Part shown: positions 18,960 through 31,451 of the stretch, piece after piece | How positions within the stretch are numbered: position 1 is the first letter of the stretch | Layout: every line of letters begins with the position of its first letter | Assembly (NCBI GenBank): GCA_963575745.1 | Contig: CAUYUJ010022415.1 | Span: forward strand, 309,001 to 367,000 | DNA: 58,000 nucleotides | Reading direction: 5' to 3' | Source: Prorocentrum cordatum | Taxonomy: Eukaryota; Sar; Dinophyceae; Prorocentrales; Prorocentraceae | Notes under the pieces: generated by a model | Databases searched by the model: none | Seen by the model: only the letters and a program-made list of their open reading frames with translations | Told to the model about the DNA's origin: nothing | Made by a program: the position numbers and the translations under genes

Positions 18960-20880
18960 TATATACCCGTAAGTTCTCGGAGGTCCGTGCGGAGCTGCGC
19001 GAAATTAGATATGTTGATGCAAGCTTTTGTTATTGGATTGACAATGCGGCTGCCACTTCGAGGCCTCGAGGGCGAAACGAGGCGAGGAAAGGCGAGAGAC
19101 GAGCGAGCGAGACGGCTGCCAAGCTCCCGCTCCGCGCGAACGCCCGCCTTTACAGGCGGCGGCGGCACGCGAGAGCGACAGCGGTGGGGGGCGCTGCTCC
19201 TCAGGTGATGCACAAGGCGCTCCGTACCGGAAAAGAGGGGACCGGAGGGGGAGGGAGACAAGGAAGGAAGGGGGGGTTATTTGGACGTGGGTTTGCGCCA
19301 TACCCCAGCACCCGTGATAGTAGGCCGCAGCAGCGGCGAGGGGCCTGGAAGTCAGCGAGGCGAGGGCTGGGGGGGGGGAGACGAGCTGGAACGGAGTGGG
19401 CGCCATTAATTACAGGGTGACGTCCTCGACAGGGCCACTGGCCGCTCACAGCACGAGCTACCCCGCAGTGCAGGAGGGGGCGTCTCAGCGCCACTGGGCC
19501 TCGGCGATGCCTGGCAGCCGAGGGGCGCAGTCGTGCAGAGGCGCCACCTGCGAGGCAGCAGCGGCGGGGCGGGAAAGGAGCAGAGAGTATAGAGCGGCCC
19601 GCCTCCAACCATGTGCTGGCGGTGCTGCCCGGGGGGAAGGTCTCGCGAAGGGTGGCCGGGCGGCGGGGGGGGGGGGCGGGGGCTCGTCGGTTCTCGGCGG
19701 CGTTCCAGCCTCGGGATGCTTTCTGGGAGCTGCACCTCGCCGAGAGCGTTCCAGGTGTGCTCGGACAGTCCCGAACGGCCGCGGTTCAGAAACCACCAGG
19801 TGTCCGAGAGGGACGGGCCTTCTCAGCAGGCTCATCTCAGCCTTCTCCGGGGCCACAGGGCGCTTCCGACGTCACGAACAAGTTTTAACATAATGTAAAT
19901 CACGACCAGGGCCCCAGACCACATCTTTCTACAACATTTCTCGAGCTGGATCGATTCGTCGTGAGTATCCCAGGGCTCGGCTCGAGGCAAAACCACCTGC
20001 TGTGACCAAGCAAGTCAGAGCCAGAATCTCAGAGGTCGAACGTACCCCCCGTGGCCATGCGAGCTTCGGGCCGCGTCGGATCGCCGGAAAATCCGAATCG
20101 GCATCGGATCCAACCGATCGGACCGACACGGGTCCTGCTGTCTGGGGTGCCCCCCCCCCTCGCCGCAAGCACCGCCGCAAGCCCCCCGGCGGATGGGGCG
20201 CGGCAGGCCGTCGGCCCGCTCGAGGCGGCTCCGCATGCGGCGGAAGTCCTGCTGCGCGGGGACCGCGAGCGGCGGGCGCCTCGGCGGGGAGGCCCGCGCT
20301 TGCCCGGGACCGGGGCGCCGTCCGATCATGGGCCCAGGATCGGTGCAAGCAAATCACCGACGATCCGATTTCCTGGATGTCGGCCTCTGGGGTTCGTTTC
20401 TGGACCCTGGGGCCATCAAACAGGAAGCTAGGGCCAAAAACATGCCCCAAGGAAGGGGTCAGAATCTCTCGTGCCGCGCATTCAAAAAACATGTCGTGGG
20501 ATGTCTGGGCACATGCCTTCCAGGCCTAGCCAGGAGGGCCCACCCGTGCCTCGGCGGCACGCATGGGGCAGGGGGAAATTACACGTACATACTCCTCCTC
20601 CTCCTCTTCCGTTTTCCCTGAGTGTCGGGCCCTGGGACTGGGACCCTCACAGATCGACTGGGTTCGAAACATGCAGCTCAGATCGTGATGTTTCGCGATG
20701 TTACATCTTTCCGCAAAGCCGGATCTCACAGCGGCCCTCCTCCTCCTCCTCCTCCTCCTCCTCCTCCGCCTTCTTCTCCTCCTCCCCCGCCTCCTCTGGC
20801 TCCTGGCGAGGAGGCCCACGCCCGAACTGGGGCGCCGCCTGATCCTGCAGGCCTAATGCAATTTTGAATCGCAAAATTCG
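18960..20880. other. No gene recognised; GC-rich DNA with CCT runs
   Basis: Overlapping Arg/Ala/Pro-rich ORFs on both strands with no domain. A CTC/CCT run lies at about 20735-20800. The segment at about 20360-20580 (GGATGTCGGCCTCTGG to GCCTAGCCAGGAGGGCC) recurs in diverged form at about 23395-23575, so it is an interspersed repeat. Confidence 0.5.
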
Positions 20881-21460
20881 ATCGGGTCGGAACCCGATCG
20901 GATCGCCAACGAATCCAAGGTGTGGGAGGCGCGCGTCCCTCCTCCCTCTTCTCCTTCTCGTCCTCCTCCTGCTACTCCTCCTCCTAGTTGCTCCTCCATC
21001 CTCCTCCTACATCTCCTCCTCCCCGTCCTCCTTCTGCTCCACCTCCGACCTCCGACCTCCGACCTCCGACCTCCTCATCCACCTCCTCCTCCTCTGCCTT
21101 TTAGGGTTGAGCGGACTCCAATCCAAACATGTTGCAGCGTCTGTCATCATCCGCCTCCTCCTGCTCCTTCTTTTCTTCTTCGTCTTCTCCTCCCCCTCCT
21201 CCTCTTCCGCCGCGCCCGAACCAGAGCGCCGTCCCAGCCTGCACGCCTGAGCTGGATCGAATCGCGGAACAAGAACGGATCGGAAACGGATCGGAAACGC
21301 CAACGAATCGTCCCGAATCGAACCGTGATTGGATCGCTGCGCCCGGCCATGGCTGGCCCAGCCGATGCCCGTGAATTGAACCAAATCGAATCGAATCGTA
21401 TCGCATCGGATCGGAATCGCGGCCCCCGCCGACGAATCGGATCGTAACGAATCGCTCGGT
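20880..21460. repeat. CCT-rich and GATCGG-rich simple sequence
   Basis: CTCCTC-type runs (20930-21200), including four copies of the 9-mer TCCGACCTC near 21043-21073. A stretch dense in ATCGGAAC/ATCGAATCG units follows at 21250-21450 and flanks at 20870-20910. No coding support. Confidence 0.7.
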
Positions 21461-21839
21461 TCGTCTAAAACCGCCCTGGGCGTAATTCTGTTTCGTCTTC
21501 TACTTTGGGCTCTGTCAGTGCCGAAAACGCTATTTCAGGCCCGTCGCTGTGGAACATTGTTTTTAGCTTGTGTTGCTCTGCTCCGTGTCCTCCCTGCCGT
21601 CTTCGCTCCCGTTCTCCCGTTCTCGCCAAATGGTAGCATCAATAGATGGCTTGGGGGCTGAGTGTGGTTCCCGCGCGCAGAGCTCAAAAAGGTGTGTGTG
21701 CGTATGCATATAACCGCATGCCGATGATAATAAAGGGACCCCCCTTCAGTGTTTAGAGTTGATTATCGTCGCCCTATACAAAATTCAAATTGGGCGGCGA
21801 GCGCTGAGGCCGAACTTCATTATCACCTCGAAACGCTAT

Positions 21840-22960
21840 GTTGAGATAGCAACATCAAGCGATGTTGATATAGCAACATCAAGCGAAGCGACCACACTTT
21901 TTCAGGATGTGTCAAGCGAAACCAAAAATTTTGGGAGGCAGACTCAAACGAAACGAGCAATGTTCCAAGGATGTCTCAAGGATGTTTCAAGCTAAACCAG
22001 CAAGTTGTTTCTTTTTATTTATATGTTTTATTATCTTCCTTTTTATATAGGTATGTATCCCCGCGCGCGCCTGAACTTTTTTTATCTCTGGGTATGATTA
22101 TCCATGGAAAGGGGAGCACATGAGCTACCCTACATGAGCACTTTTAAAAAATCAATTTTCATAAAGCGTTTGTACATTAAAATTGATAGATTTGGAGCTT
22201 TCCATTTTTCCGTTCTTCTTCTCGTCTTCTTCTTCTCTTCTTCTCTTCTTAATATTCTTCTACTTTCCTCTTCTTCTTTTATATTTCTATATGTCCTCAC
22301 GCTCGCCTGAACTTTTTTATCCCTGGGGTTGATTATCCATGGAAAATGAAGCACATGAGCTACCCTACACGAGCACTTTAAAAACATCAATGTTCATAAA
22401 GCGTTTGCAAATTAAAATTGATAGATTTGGAACTTTGGATTTTTCCTTTCTTCGTCCTCGTCTTATTATCCTCTTCTTCTTCTTTCTTATTTTTCTTCTA
22501 CTGTATTCTTCTTCTTTTATATTCCTCTCTGTCCCCACGCTCGCCTGATTTGTTTTATCTCTGGGGTTGATTATCCATGGAAATTGAGGCACATGAGCTA
22601 CCCTACACGAGCACTTACAAAAAACAATTTTCATAAAGCGCTTGTACATAAAATCTAATAGATTTGAAACTCGAGATTTTTTCTTCTCTTCGTCCTTCTC
22701 CTCCTCCTATCATTTCTTTTATTTTATTATTTATTATTTTTATTTTTCTTTTTTATACATAGTTTCCTCCATTCCTCCGCCCGCCTGAGCAATAGTTTGA
22801 CTGTGTCTCAAGCGAAATAAGCAATAGTTCGCGGATGTCTCAAGCGAAACAAGGGATTTGTCGAGGATGTCTCCAGCGAGATAAGCCATTGTTGAGGATA
22901 TTTCTATGAAAACTAAACGCCAAGGATGTCTCAAAACGTGCTCGGCTTGGTCTCCTCTTG
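21840..22960 (+). repeat. AT-rich island with three ~236-bp tandem repeats
   Basis: GATTATCCATGG begins units at about 22096, 22331 and 22568. Each continues with GCACATGAGCTACCCTACA, an AAAACAATTTTCATAAAGCG-like stretch and a TTC-rich tail. Both sides (21850-21990 and 22790-22940) have shorter degenerate repeats of GGATGTCTCAAGCGAAAC. Base composition is sharply more AT-rich than the rest of the window. No gene recognised. Confidence 0.8.
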
Positions 22961-24540
22961 ATCATCTCTTACTTCGAGATTATGCTGAGGTCTGCTGGGC
23001 TACTTTTATTATCTCTCCCTGAACCCCGAACTTTATTATCCCCTAGTGTTTATTCTCACGGGCATGAGGTTAGATATACGTGAAAAAACGCTGTAACACC
23101 GGTCTGACACCGGTGCGGACCGAGCTTGGGGGCCAACGGCCCGTCCACAGCGGGCTCCGACGATGGAAAACAAAATACCTAAGACACAAACACAACCTTC
23201 TGTTTGTTCATCGTTTTCAGCTTTTTGCTGAGACCTGAAAACGAAACACATGTCTCTAACACGCCGAGCTGTCGAACAAAACGCCTCGGGCATACTTTAG
23301 ACTCACGAAGCCGAAGTCGAAGCGTAGTCGGCTGTCCTGGGCCCAGCATCTGTGAACCCAAACCTCGGACGAGATGGTTGTTTCAATCTGGATGCTTTTC
23401 CTGGATCTCGGCCTCCGGGGCCACCTTCTTTACAATGACCATTGACACTGGATATAGGGCTCTGGGGCCGCGCATTAAGACAAGTCATGTCGTGCATGTT
23501 TGGGTATATGCCTTCCACGCCAAGCTAGGAAGGCCTGGCCGTGTCTGGGCGGCCCGCGAGGAGTGGGGGGGCACAGGTCCGTCCTCCTTCTCCTCGTCCT
23601 CGTCCTCGTCTCTGCAGTGCGTCGTGGCTGCGCGAAAGCGGCTGGGGGCGGCCAGCAAGATTCGTGTCTCCCTCGGGCTTGGGCCAGGGGCTGCGGACCG
23701 CAGGCTCGCGACGAGCCTCCTTACACCGGTCCTTGGCCTAGGATTGAAAGGTGACGCGCCGCGACACAATAGGGTGGGCCGAGGCCCGACGGCGACGCAA
23801 GACGACGCCCAGCTCGAGTGGAGGCCTCCCGATCGGCGAGATGCGTTGGTGGCATCAAGTGGAGAAGAGATCGCGCTCCTGATCGGGCCGCATCGACGAT
23901 GTTTCGCCGATGCGGCGCGGTCCTCCGACACCATCTACTAAGAGGCGGAACAACCTTTTCACCACCCTCATTTCCATATGGGAGCCAAGCAATACCAACT
24001 TGCTCGCAAGGAGCGTGACCGTGATCTCATGCGCCAGCAAGCAATCCGCATGCCGGCCAATCTTCCCAAGACTCTAGCGCGCCATCCGCCCCATTCCTAC
24101 TGTCGAGTCTCGAACTGCAAAAACGCTGTTCTGAAAGACGCCAAATATCGAAGCAGACGACGCTTTGGTAGAATGCTGTGAACACTTTGTGAAATACCAA
24201 GTCCAGATTCTGGAATAAGATCTAGTGCCTTTCGGCCTGGCCCGCATGCGTACAAAAAATCATGCGCAGGCGAACGTGAGCGCGCGTTTGGTAAAATACC
24301 ATGTCTTCCCGGTCTGTTGCCTAACTAGTCCAGCCCGATTCTAACACTTTCCAATACGAATGCAGTGTTCCAAGCATGTTGCCAAAGTATCCTGGCACCA
24401 TGCCAAGCTTCGTTTGGGACGGTACCTGAGAATCCTGCGGCTTGGCAGTGAGATGTGGCGGGGAGTGGTGACGCGCGCGCTGCCAAACTAGAGGTGTGCG
24501 GTATGACTAGAGGAGGAAAATCCTCTTCTGATTCCATCCA
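22960..24540. other. No gene recognised
   Basis: Includes the diverged interspersed repeat at about 23395-23575 and a GC-rich stretch after it. Open frames exist (for example 23204-23941) but lack domains and fall within repeats. Confidence 0.5.
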
Positions 24541-24559
24541 CTCACAGGAGTGCCACTTG

Positions 24560-25130
24560 GCATGCGACGAACGACGACGATCAACCGACGGACTGGCCGA
24601 CCGACCGACCAGATGACCGACCGACCGAGCGACCGAGCAGCCGAGCCACCGACGACGACGATACCGACGACGACGACGAAAACAAAGACGACGACGACGA
24701 CAAACAGCCTCGACGACAGACGGCGACGGCGACGAACGACGACAACGGCGACGACGACCATCCGACCGACCGGCGGACTGGCCGACCGATCGACCGACCG
24801 AGCAACTGAGCGACCGAAAAATCGAGCGATCGACGACGACGACAAAGACAACGTCAACGACGACAACGACTGTCGAGGACGACCGTCGGCGACGATGCCG
24901 ACAACGAACGACGGCAAAGAAGACGACTGTTGGCGACGACGACCGACGGGCGACGTCGACGGCGACGGTCCGACTGACCGACCGACCGACCGACCGAAGA
25001 CGACGATGGGGACCGACGGCGGCGACCAACGACGACTACGAACAACGCCCACGACTGACGACGACCGACCGACCGACCGACCGACTGTCCGACGACGACG
25101 ACCGACGACAACGACGGACGCCGTCGTAAA
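24560..25130. repeat. CGAC/CGACGA simple-sequence array
   Basis: About 570 bp of CGAC and ACG trinucleotide and tetranucleotide repeats with ACCGACCGA runs. It produces Thr/Asp/Arg-rich ORFs on one strand and Val/Ser/Arg-rich ORFs on the other; none is a gene. Confidence 0.9.
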
Positions 25131-27145
25131 ATTCTTGAAGACAGACCGCGGCGGGCCAGAGTAAAAGTCGAGATCACCTGGGCAGGGTAAAATTCGAGAA
25201 AGGCAGTGTTCGATGAAACCCCCTCTCCCTCCCCCCTCCCCTCGTATAGGTAATTTCACCACCTCGGACTCACACCTATAACTTTGAGGGCCGAATCAAC
25301 CCACATTCACCGAACATCTATCCCCAAGTCCACCAGAGTCGACTCCCGAATGAACACCTGGACGACCAATGTCATGATTACAGGGGGGGGCTACCTTCCC
25401 CAATAACATGGCGCACGTGCGAGGTCGGAGGCCAGATAACACACATTGTCAGCGGCGACTTGAGTCCAAGACGCGGTCGAGTGACGGCGGGGCGCATCCG
25501 TAGCGAATTGAGGCACAGGGGATGGAGGGATGGCGCGGAGGAGAGGAAAGGAAGCCGAGAGCTGCGGAGCACGTTTGTGCCGCACAGGCTTGCACAGGTG
25601 GCGCATCACGCCTAAGATGGCCGAGGGCCCGAGCCCGAGCCTGGCCCGGAGGTGTGATCAAGACGGCCCAACATGGCTCCCAGGCGTCCCAATAGCCCTC
25701 CGCGAAGGGCCAAGACGCGGGACGCCTAAGATGGCCTCGTCGGGGCCCGCGGCGAAGCCCGGCCCAATATGATATCAAGATGACCCAAGATGGCTCCAAG
25801 ATGGCCCAGGAGGCCTACGAGACTGCTCAAGACGCCTGCGATGGCTTCGTGAGGGTCCGACTTCTGCTGTGGCCGTATCCGGAGGCCTGGAGGCTGGGCG
25901 CGGCGCCTGGTCACATGGCGCGCCTCGGCCTCGCTTGTGGCACCCGGGGCGATCATCCGAAGGCGGGCGGGCCGACAAACCCAGCGGACGAGTAGACTGT
26001 GAAGGTGCGCGGCACACTCGGGTCAGGAGACCCCCGAGGATGAAGTGAAGAGGATGGACAGCCCCTCTGAGACACCCCATCGAGTCGGTGGGGAAGGGTA
26101 CCACCAGTGGAGAAGAGAAGAGGGGCAAGGAGGACGAGGAGAGGTGAGTGCGAGAAAGAGCAGGGAGGGGAAGAAGGACGACGAGAAGGAATAAACGAGG
26201 AGAGAGAAGGCTGCAGGGGGAAACCGGAAGAAGAATGAACACCACGTGCTCGTTCGCAGACTCTCCCGCGAGAGTGAAGTACGAGGAGGATTGAGGAGTG
26301 GGGGCCGGGAGCGGGGAGCGCAAGAGGATCAGCCAAGAGGAAGGAGGGAACAACAACGACCGTGACGACGACGCCGCTGAAGACGAGGACGAGTACGAGG
26401 ACGAGGACGAGGACGGCGACGGCGACGGCGGCGATGGCGGCGTCGGGTGCTCGGAAGGGGCACCCGTCGGAGGCCGCAGCGAGCTCCGCCGCGAGCGCGG
26501 CGAGGGGGGCCTCCTGGGGAAGCCGGCGTGAAGGGGGCCTTCCCTGCTTGTCCTTCCACCCCCCTCCCTTCCTGGTCCTTCCCCTCCTCCTCCTACTCCT
26601 CCTGGCGCAGCGAGGCGGTCTGCCAACGCGTAGCCGCCCACTGAGCGCCTCCTCCTCCTCCTCCTCCTCCTCCTCCTCCTCCTCCTCCTCCTCCTCCTCG
26701 TCTGCCTCCTCGTCTGCCTCCGTTTTCCTTAATCCGCCATGATCCTCCCTCGTCCTTCTTCACCTCTCCTCGTCCTCCCTCCGCATCCTTCCCTCTCCTC
26801 CTCCTCCTCCTCCTCCTCCTCCTCCTCTTCCTCCTCCTTCTCCTCCTTCTCATCCATCTTCCTACCTAACCCCCTCTTCCTTGTTGCTCCCTCCTCTCTT
26901 TCCCTCTCCCTCTTCCTGCTGGGACCTCGGAACTGAGAGAGAGCGTGATTCACCGCCGCTTTACTATAGAAAATTTCCCCCTTCTTCCTCCGGAACCTGG
27001 GGTCCCCCCCACCTCTTTCGAAAATCTTCTCCCTCCCTGCTGGACCCCCCCCCTTCCCCCCGGCAAAACAGCCCCCCCCCTTCACCCCTACCCCCCCTCC
27101 CTCCGGAAAACTGGAAGGGGTCACTACCGGTTCGAATCCTCCCCC
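25130..27145. other. No gene recognised; strand-asymmetric purine/pyrimidine DNA and left flank of the giant element
   Basis: 25600-25830 has loosely repeated AAGATGGC(C/T)C units. 26000-26420 is purine-rich with a GACGAG run, and 26560-27140 is pyrimidine-rich with CTC runs. The last ~120 bp contains degenerate copies of a short unit ending GGGGTCACTACCGGTTCGAA, which continues on the far side of the giant element (50310-50430). Confidence 0.6.
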
Positions 27146-27173
27146 CGCTTGGATGGCCGCGGCGGTTGCTAAG
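27146..27173 (+). repeat. Terminal inverted repeat, left
   Basis: 28 bp starting CGCTTGGATGG, matching the reverse complement of 50267-50294 at 26 of 28 positions. Confidence 0.85.
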
Positions 27174-27405
27174 TACTTAACATACTTACTACGCTAAGTT
27201 AAGTACTTAGTAAGTAGTTAGCGGACTTAGCTAAGTACTTACTCAGTCATTACTAAGTGGCCCACTTAGTAATGACTTAGTAAGTACTTAGCTATCCACT
27301 TATAACCAGTTAGCTAAGTGCTTAGCGCACTTAGCTAACCACTTATAACCGCTTATAGCTAGTTTGCTAAGTAGGTTATAAGTGACTTAGCGGTTACATT
27401 GCACT
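27174..27405 (+). repeat. Left subterminal repeat array (ACTTAG/CTAAGT)
   Basis: Many overlapping ACTTAG, AAGTACTTA, TTAGCTAAG and CCACTTATAACC motifs in both orientations. By analogy with CACTA elements these could be transposase-binding sites. The 17-mer at 27368-27384 recurs inverted at the right end. Confidence 0.75.
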
Positions 27406-28049
27406 TGTTATCCAAGGGCCATGCACAGGGAAAAAAGGTAAATCCACGTCTTGAAAGAGCTGAGTTTGTTCGTTGAGCGCTGCAGCGCTACAAATTTTGC
27501 ATTTTGATTTGGAGTCGGTGTCCTGGATTTTTGCTTTAAATATGAGAAGCGCTGCAGCGCTGCCTTCGGATTTATATGAACATGAAGCGCTGCGTGCGCT
27601 GAATATGAAGCGCTGCAGCGCTGAATGTTGAGTTAAATGCATGTTTTCTAGTTGCACGTTGTTCGGATCTTCATTTTCGCCCAGCTCCGTTTGCAAGGAA
27701 TTTGAATGCACATGTCAATTATGTTTTGTTGTATTCGTTGTTTTTCAATGGTCGCATTGAGCGCTGCAGCGCTCCAAATTTGATAGCACGTATGTTACTT
27801 TGCGCTGCAGCGCAAAAAAATGGTTGTCGTCGTGATGTCGCATCGCGCTGCAGCGCGTGCGCGCTCGTGCTTCATGGGCCTCGGGCTGCAGCCCAGATCA
27901 ACATTTTTGCTCGCAAGTTGCATGTCCATGCAAGTCGATGTTCACGCGCACGCCGCGCGACAGCTTGTCTCAAGCTGCGGCCGCGCGCCGCATCCGCCGT
28001 CGCGCCCGCGGGCTCGCACGTTGCATTCGGCGCTATATATAGCGCTGGC
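27406..28049 (+). other. Palindrome-rich leader, no gene recognised
   Basis: Contains at least six perfect CTGCAG-centred palindromes, for example AGCGCTGCAGCGCT at 27476-27489 and TTGCGCTGCAGCGCAA at 27800-27815. No convincing ORF. It may be the promoter/5'UTR region of the following gene; TATATATAGCG at about 28035 is TATA-like, 15 bp before the first good ATG. Confidence 0.5.
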
Positions 28050-30954
28050 ATGGCGCTGCAGGCGCGTCAGGAGGAGCAGATCTTGCAGTACATCGAGGAA
28101 AGCAATTCCTCGGGGAGGTTGGCATCGGGGTGGGATCAACTGAAGGAGTTCCTGCTGGCGGAGGGGCTAGCGTATTACCAGCAGGTCCCACCGAACCAGA
28201 TGGGCATCGACATTCGGAACCGCAGCGGTTCGTTAGTGAACCCTGCGCGGGCTCACAATTTAGGCGCGAAGATTTGCGCCCAGGGCTTCGTCTTGGCCAA
28301 GACGGCTGCAGCCACTGCCTTCGAGGCCCCGCAGGGGGCGCAGTTGGAAGAGACCGCGATGGCGAACGACCGCCTTTCGCGGCTCAGCGGGGGTCGGTGC
28401 CCCCCGCTGGACTCATTGCGGTATACGTCAGTGGGCGGCTCCCACACGAACGTCTTCCTCCGCTGCGTGCTGGCCAAGGCGCCGACCACAGTGAAGGCGC
28501 TGGCAGACTCTCGGGACAACATCGACTCCGAAAAGCTGCGCGCGTTGCATCCGCAACTTGCGACGGCAGTCAAAAAGGGCCTGACGTGGTTGATCATCAA
28601 GCACGCGGTGGCCAAAGTGAAGGGCCTCAAGAACTTCGTGCAGAGGGCTTTGAACGCCGACGTCAGGGAGGCGGTTCACGAGACCGAGATCATTCGGTCA
28701 GGCTGCAGCCTATCCCCACTATAGTATATAGCGGTATGTAGTAAGGACCAGGATGATGCACGAGGAGGGTGATGAGTGGGAGCGCGTTGGGGAGGAGGTG
28801 AGAACGAGGAGCAGGAGCATTATATCTTACCGTGCTGCAGCACTTGATCGGCTCGGCGCTTGCTGCAGGCAGGTGGGCGGATGCTCTTGGCACACAGCCT
28901 CGCTGAGGGTTCCAGCAAGCCCGATTGGCGCGACATCGCCGAGCAAGCGGGCCACGCGAACCCACCTTGCAAGGCGTGGATCGCTGACTTGTGCAAGTTT
29001 GTTGAGCTCGGGCCACAAAACGGAGAACTTCTCCGTGAAATAGATGAAGCCCTCAAGACCTTCACGAATGTGGACGTCTCGGGGCAAACTTTGATGTGCG
29101 GCTCTGAATTCTGGCGCAAGTTGAATTCGATTAAATGGGGGAAGCACCAGGAGTCGTACCCGCATGTCGTAGCGGCGCTCGTGAAGGCCAACTATTCAGG
29201 CGAGCACGTGGTGGATAGCATGTGCAGGACCATCCATAAGCTTGTCGGCGCCCCCTTGTAGTGACATGCGCTGCAGCGCATCTATGCATTGCGCTGCATT
29301 GTTAGAACTGCGTACCCACCCCTCCCCCTCCCCACACACACACACGCACCGTTACATTGCTTTATTCCCAAACGCAATCGCTGAAGCGATGGGCGGATCA
29401 AAGCAAACGAGATCGTCCACGTCGCGTCCCGCAAGGCGGACGTGGCTGCGGCCGACAACCTCATGGCCGACGCAAGGTCGCTCGTGAAGAGGTTGGATAT
29501 CGGAGCGGAGCAGGGCTTCTTGCACATCACAAAGTTGGATGTCCGCTGTGCCATGTACCTGGTGAAGAAGCGAGCGCCAGGAGACCGCACTTTCGGATGC
29601 GTAGCAGATATAGCACAGGTATCTTCTCACGCCACCTTTCGTGTGCTCCTTGTTTCCCTCCCTCCCTGCTTTTCGCCATTCAATGTCGCTGCAGCGACCC
29701 TCCAGAGAGGTCTTCCTCCATGAGCTCGGGGGGCCAGCCCAGCTGCAGATGAAGAGCTTGGGGATCGAGTTCGGCAAGGCGGTGCAGACCGACAAGCAAG
29801 GCGATGGCGCACCCGAGTTCCCAGCGAGCGCCGATGCAGACGCGCCGCGCGCGGCAGCGTCGTCGGCCGCTGAGTTGAAGAGCAACGTCTTCCGCATGCG
29901 GCGTGCAGGGTTCGACGTGGGGAAGCACATCGTCCAGAAGAAGGAGGTGGATGACGTATTCGAGGTGCTCTCCATCTCGGAGAATGGGATCACCGCTCAG
30001 AAGAAGTTGCACGGCGACCTGGTGGGCGAAGAGATCTCCATTGCGTGGCTGCAGCCACCCCGCCGCCCGTGGGGGGCAGGGAGGGGGGAGGAGGAGGTAG
30101 TAACTGCGATACTGTATTTCCTGCACTTAAGTTGCAATGGGTTGGTCGATGCGCTGCAGCGCACGGAGCAGTTAGCCGAGCGGGCGGATTGAAGTAAACA
30201 TACTGCTCGGGAATTACAAGTTGACGTCCAGGGTGCAGGAGCAGTTGCCGCTCACGAAGGAGCACTTGCCGCCAGCCCACGAGGGTTGGGCGATGGACGC
30301 GTTCAAGGGGGCATGCAACATGGCGCTGCGGCTCCAAGCGCTGAAGTACCAGGCGAACATTTTGCACTTGGAGATCCTGCAGGACCCACCTGCCGTGCGC
30401 TGCAAGCGAGCGTTCAAAGTGGGTGAGCTCGTCAGACTTGTGCTTCCGCAATCGTCCGCGCCCCCCTCCGACGACGCCGCGCTGCAGCGCTGCGCTGAGC
30501 ACGAGGTAGCGAGGATTTCGGGGCACGTCAGGCCGTAGCGACGAGGTCAGTGATGTTACCGACTGCGCGCCATGTAGCTCCACGCGGTGGGAGTGGTCGC
30601 ATTTCAGCCTCGTCCACGCGGGTCAGCACGGGCTGCGTTGCGGAGAGCATCTCGTTGGGGAAGGTTGGCCTCTACGAGTTCTTCGTGGGCCCGCAGTTCG
30701 CAGGGCCCCCCGCTGAGGGGTCGCGGGGCCCCGACGCCTTTGTCAGCCCCTTCTGGGTGGTGGCAAAGTCCGACTCAGAGCCCAACATGGAGCTCCGAAA
30801 GGAGACCGTGACGTTCGGGACAGGCGTCAACAAGGTGCAGGTGGGGGTGCCCCAGATGCATAACACTTGCGCCCTGTCCGCGGGCGACTTCCTGGTGGTG
30901 AAGCCGTGGCCGCGGCTGCAGCCGCGGCCAGCCAAGAAGCTCAGGACGGCCTGA
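28050..30954 (+). CDS. Six-exon gene of unknown function (about 756 aa)
   Basis: Inferred exons: 28050-28701, 28873-29247, 29404-29618, about 29710-30047, about 30181-30422 and 30506-30954. Phases agree at each junction and the sum is 757 codons with stop. Splice choices include TCAG|GC, CACAG|GT and GTGG|GTGAGC donors, with AG acceptors. Start: ATG at 28050, opening MALQARQEEQILQYIEE. Recognisable stretches are DWRDIAEQAGHANPPCKAWI (exon 2), ANEIVHVASRKADVAAADNL (exon 3 join) and VFLHELGGPAQLQMKSLGIE (exon 4). The protein ends KPWPRLQPRPAKKLRTA. I recognise no catalytic domain; it is mixed helical and basic at the C-terminus. Introns 1-5 each contain a CTGCAG/CTGAAG palindrome. Joins around exons 4-5 are the least certain. 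Possibly an accessory protein of the transposon. Confidence 0.6.
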
Positions 30955-31451
30955 GCTGGCGATATAGAGGGACCACGCGGGAGGATGAGGCAGGAGGGAG
31001 GGGTGATGCGGAGGAGGAGGAGGAGGAGGCAGGGTAAGGTTTGGCATAGGGAGGAGGATGAGGGGGCTTAAGGAGCGGCGAGCGCACATGACGGCACCGA
31101 GCGTGGCCCTCCGATTGGTGTAAACAGTGTGCGGGTTGGTGCGAAGTGCGATACTTGCCGCGGCGCTGCAGCGCGCGGAACGATTCGTTGCGCCAGCATC
31201 GTCGCTGCAGCGACTGTACAATATTGGTGCTGACATCAGCCTTTCCCACAGACATGCCGCTGCAGCGGCTTCGTCATCACTGTTGTGCTCGATGTGATCG
31301 TTGCTCTTCGCTTCATCTTTCACATGCGCTGCAGCGCACCTCATCATGAGCACCTCGTCCGCGCACATGTTGCCTCATCACTCCATCGCAGCAATTTTGG
31401 CGCTGAAGTGCGACCGCGCTCGGGCTGCAGCCTCGGCGCGCCGCGCGCGCG
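30955..31451 (+). other. Intergenic, palindrome-bearing
   Basis: Starts with a GGA-rich stretch (30980-31070), then palindromes including GTCGCTGCAGCGAC at 31201-31214 and CCGCTGCAGCGG at about 31257. No gene recognised. Confidence 0.5.

Noticed and set aside
24560-25130. Thr/Asp-rich and Val/Ser-rich long ORFs on both strands
   Set aside because: Direct product of CGAC/CGACGA simple-sequence DNA.
27120-27145. tRNA gene suggested by GGTTCGAATCC
   Set aside because: Flanking bases do not form a T-stem or acceptor stem and no A box or anticodon arm is visible.
27174-27405. Telomere-like repeats (TTAG-rich)
   Set aside because: The units are ACTTAG/CTAAGT in mixed orientation, not TTTAGGG or TTAGGG, and occur as inverted arrays at both ends of the element.
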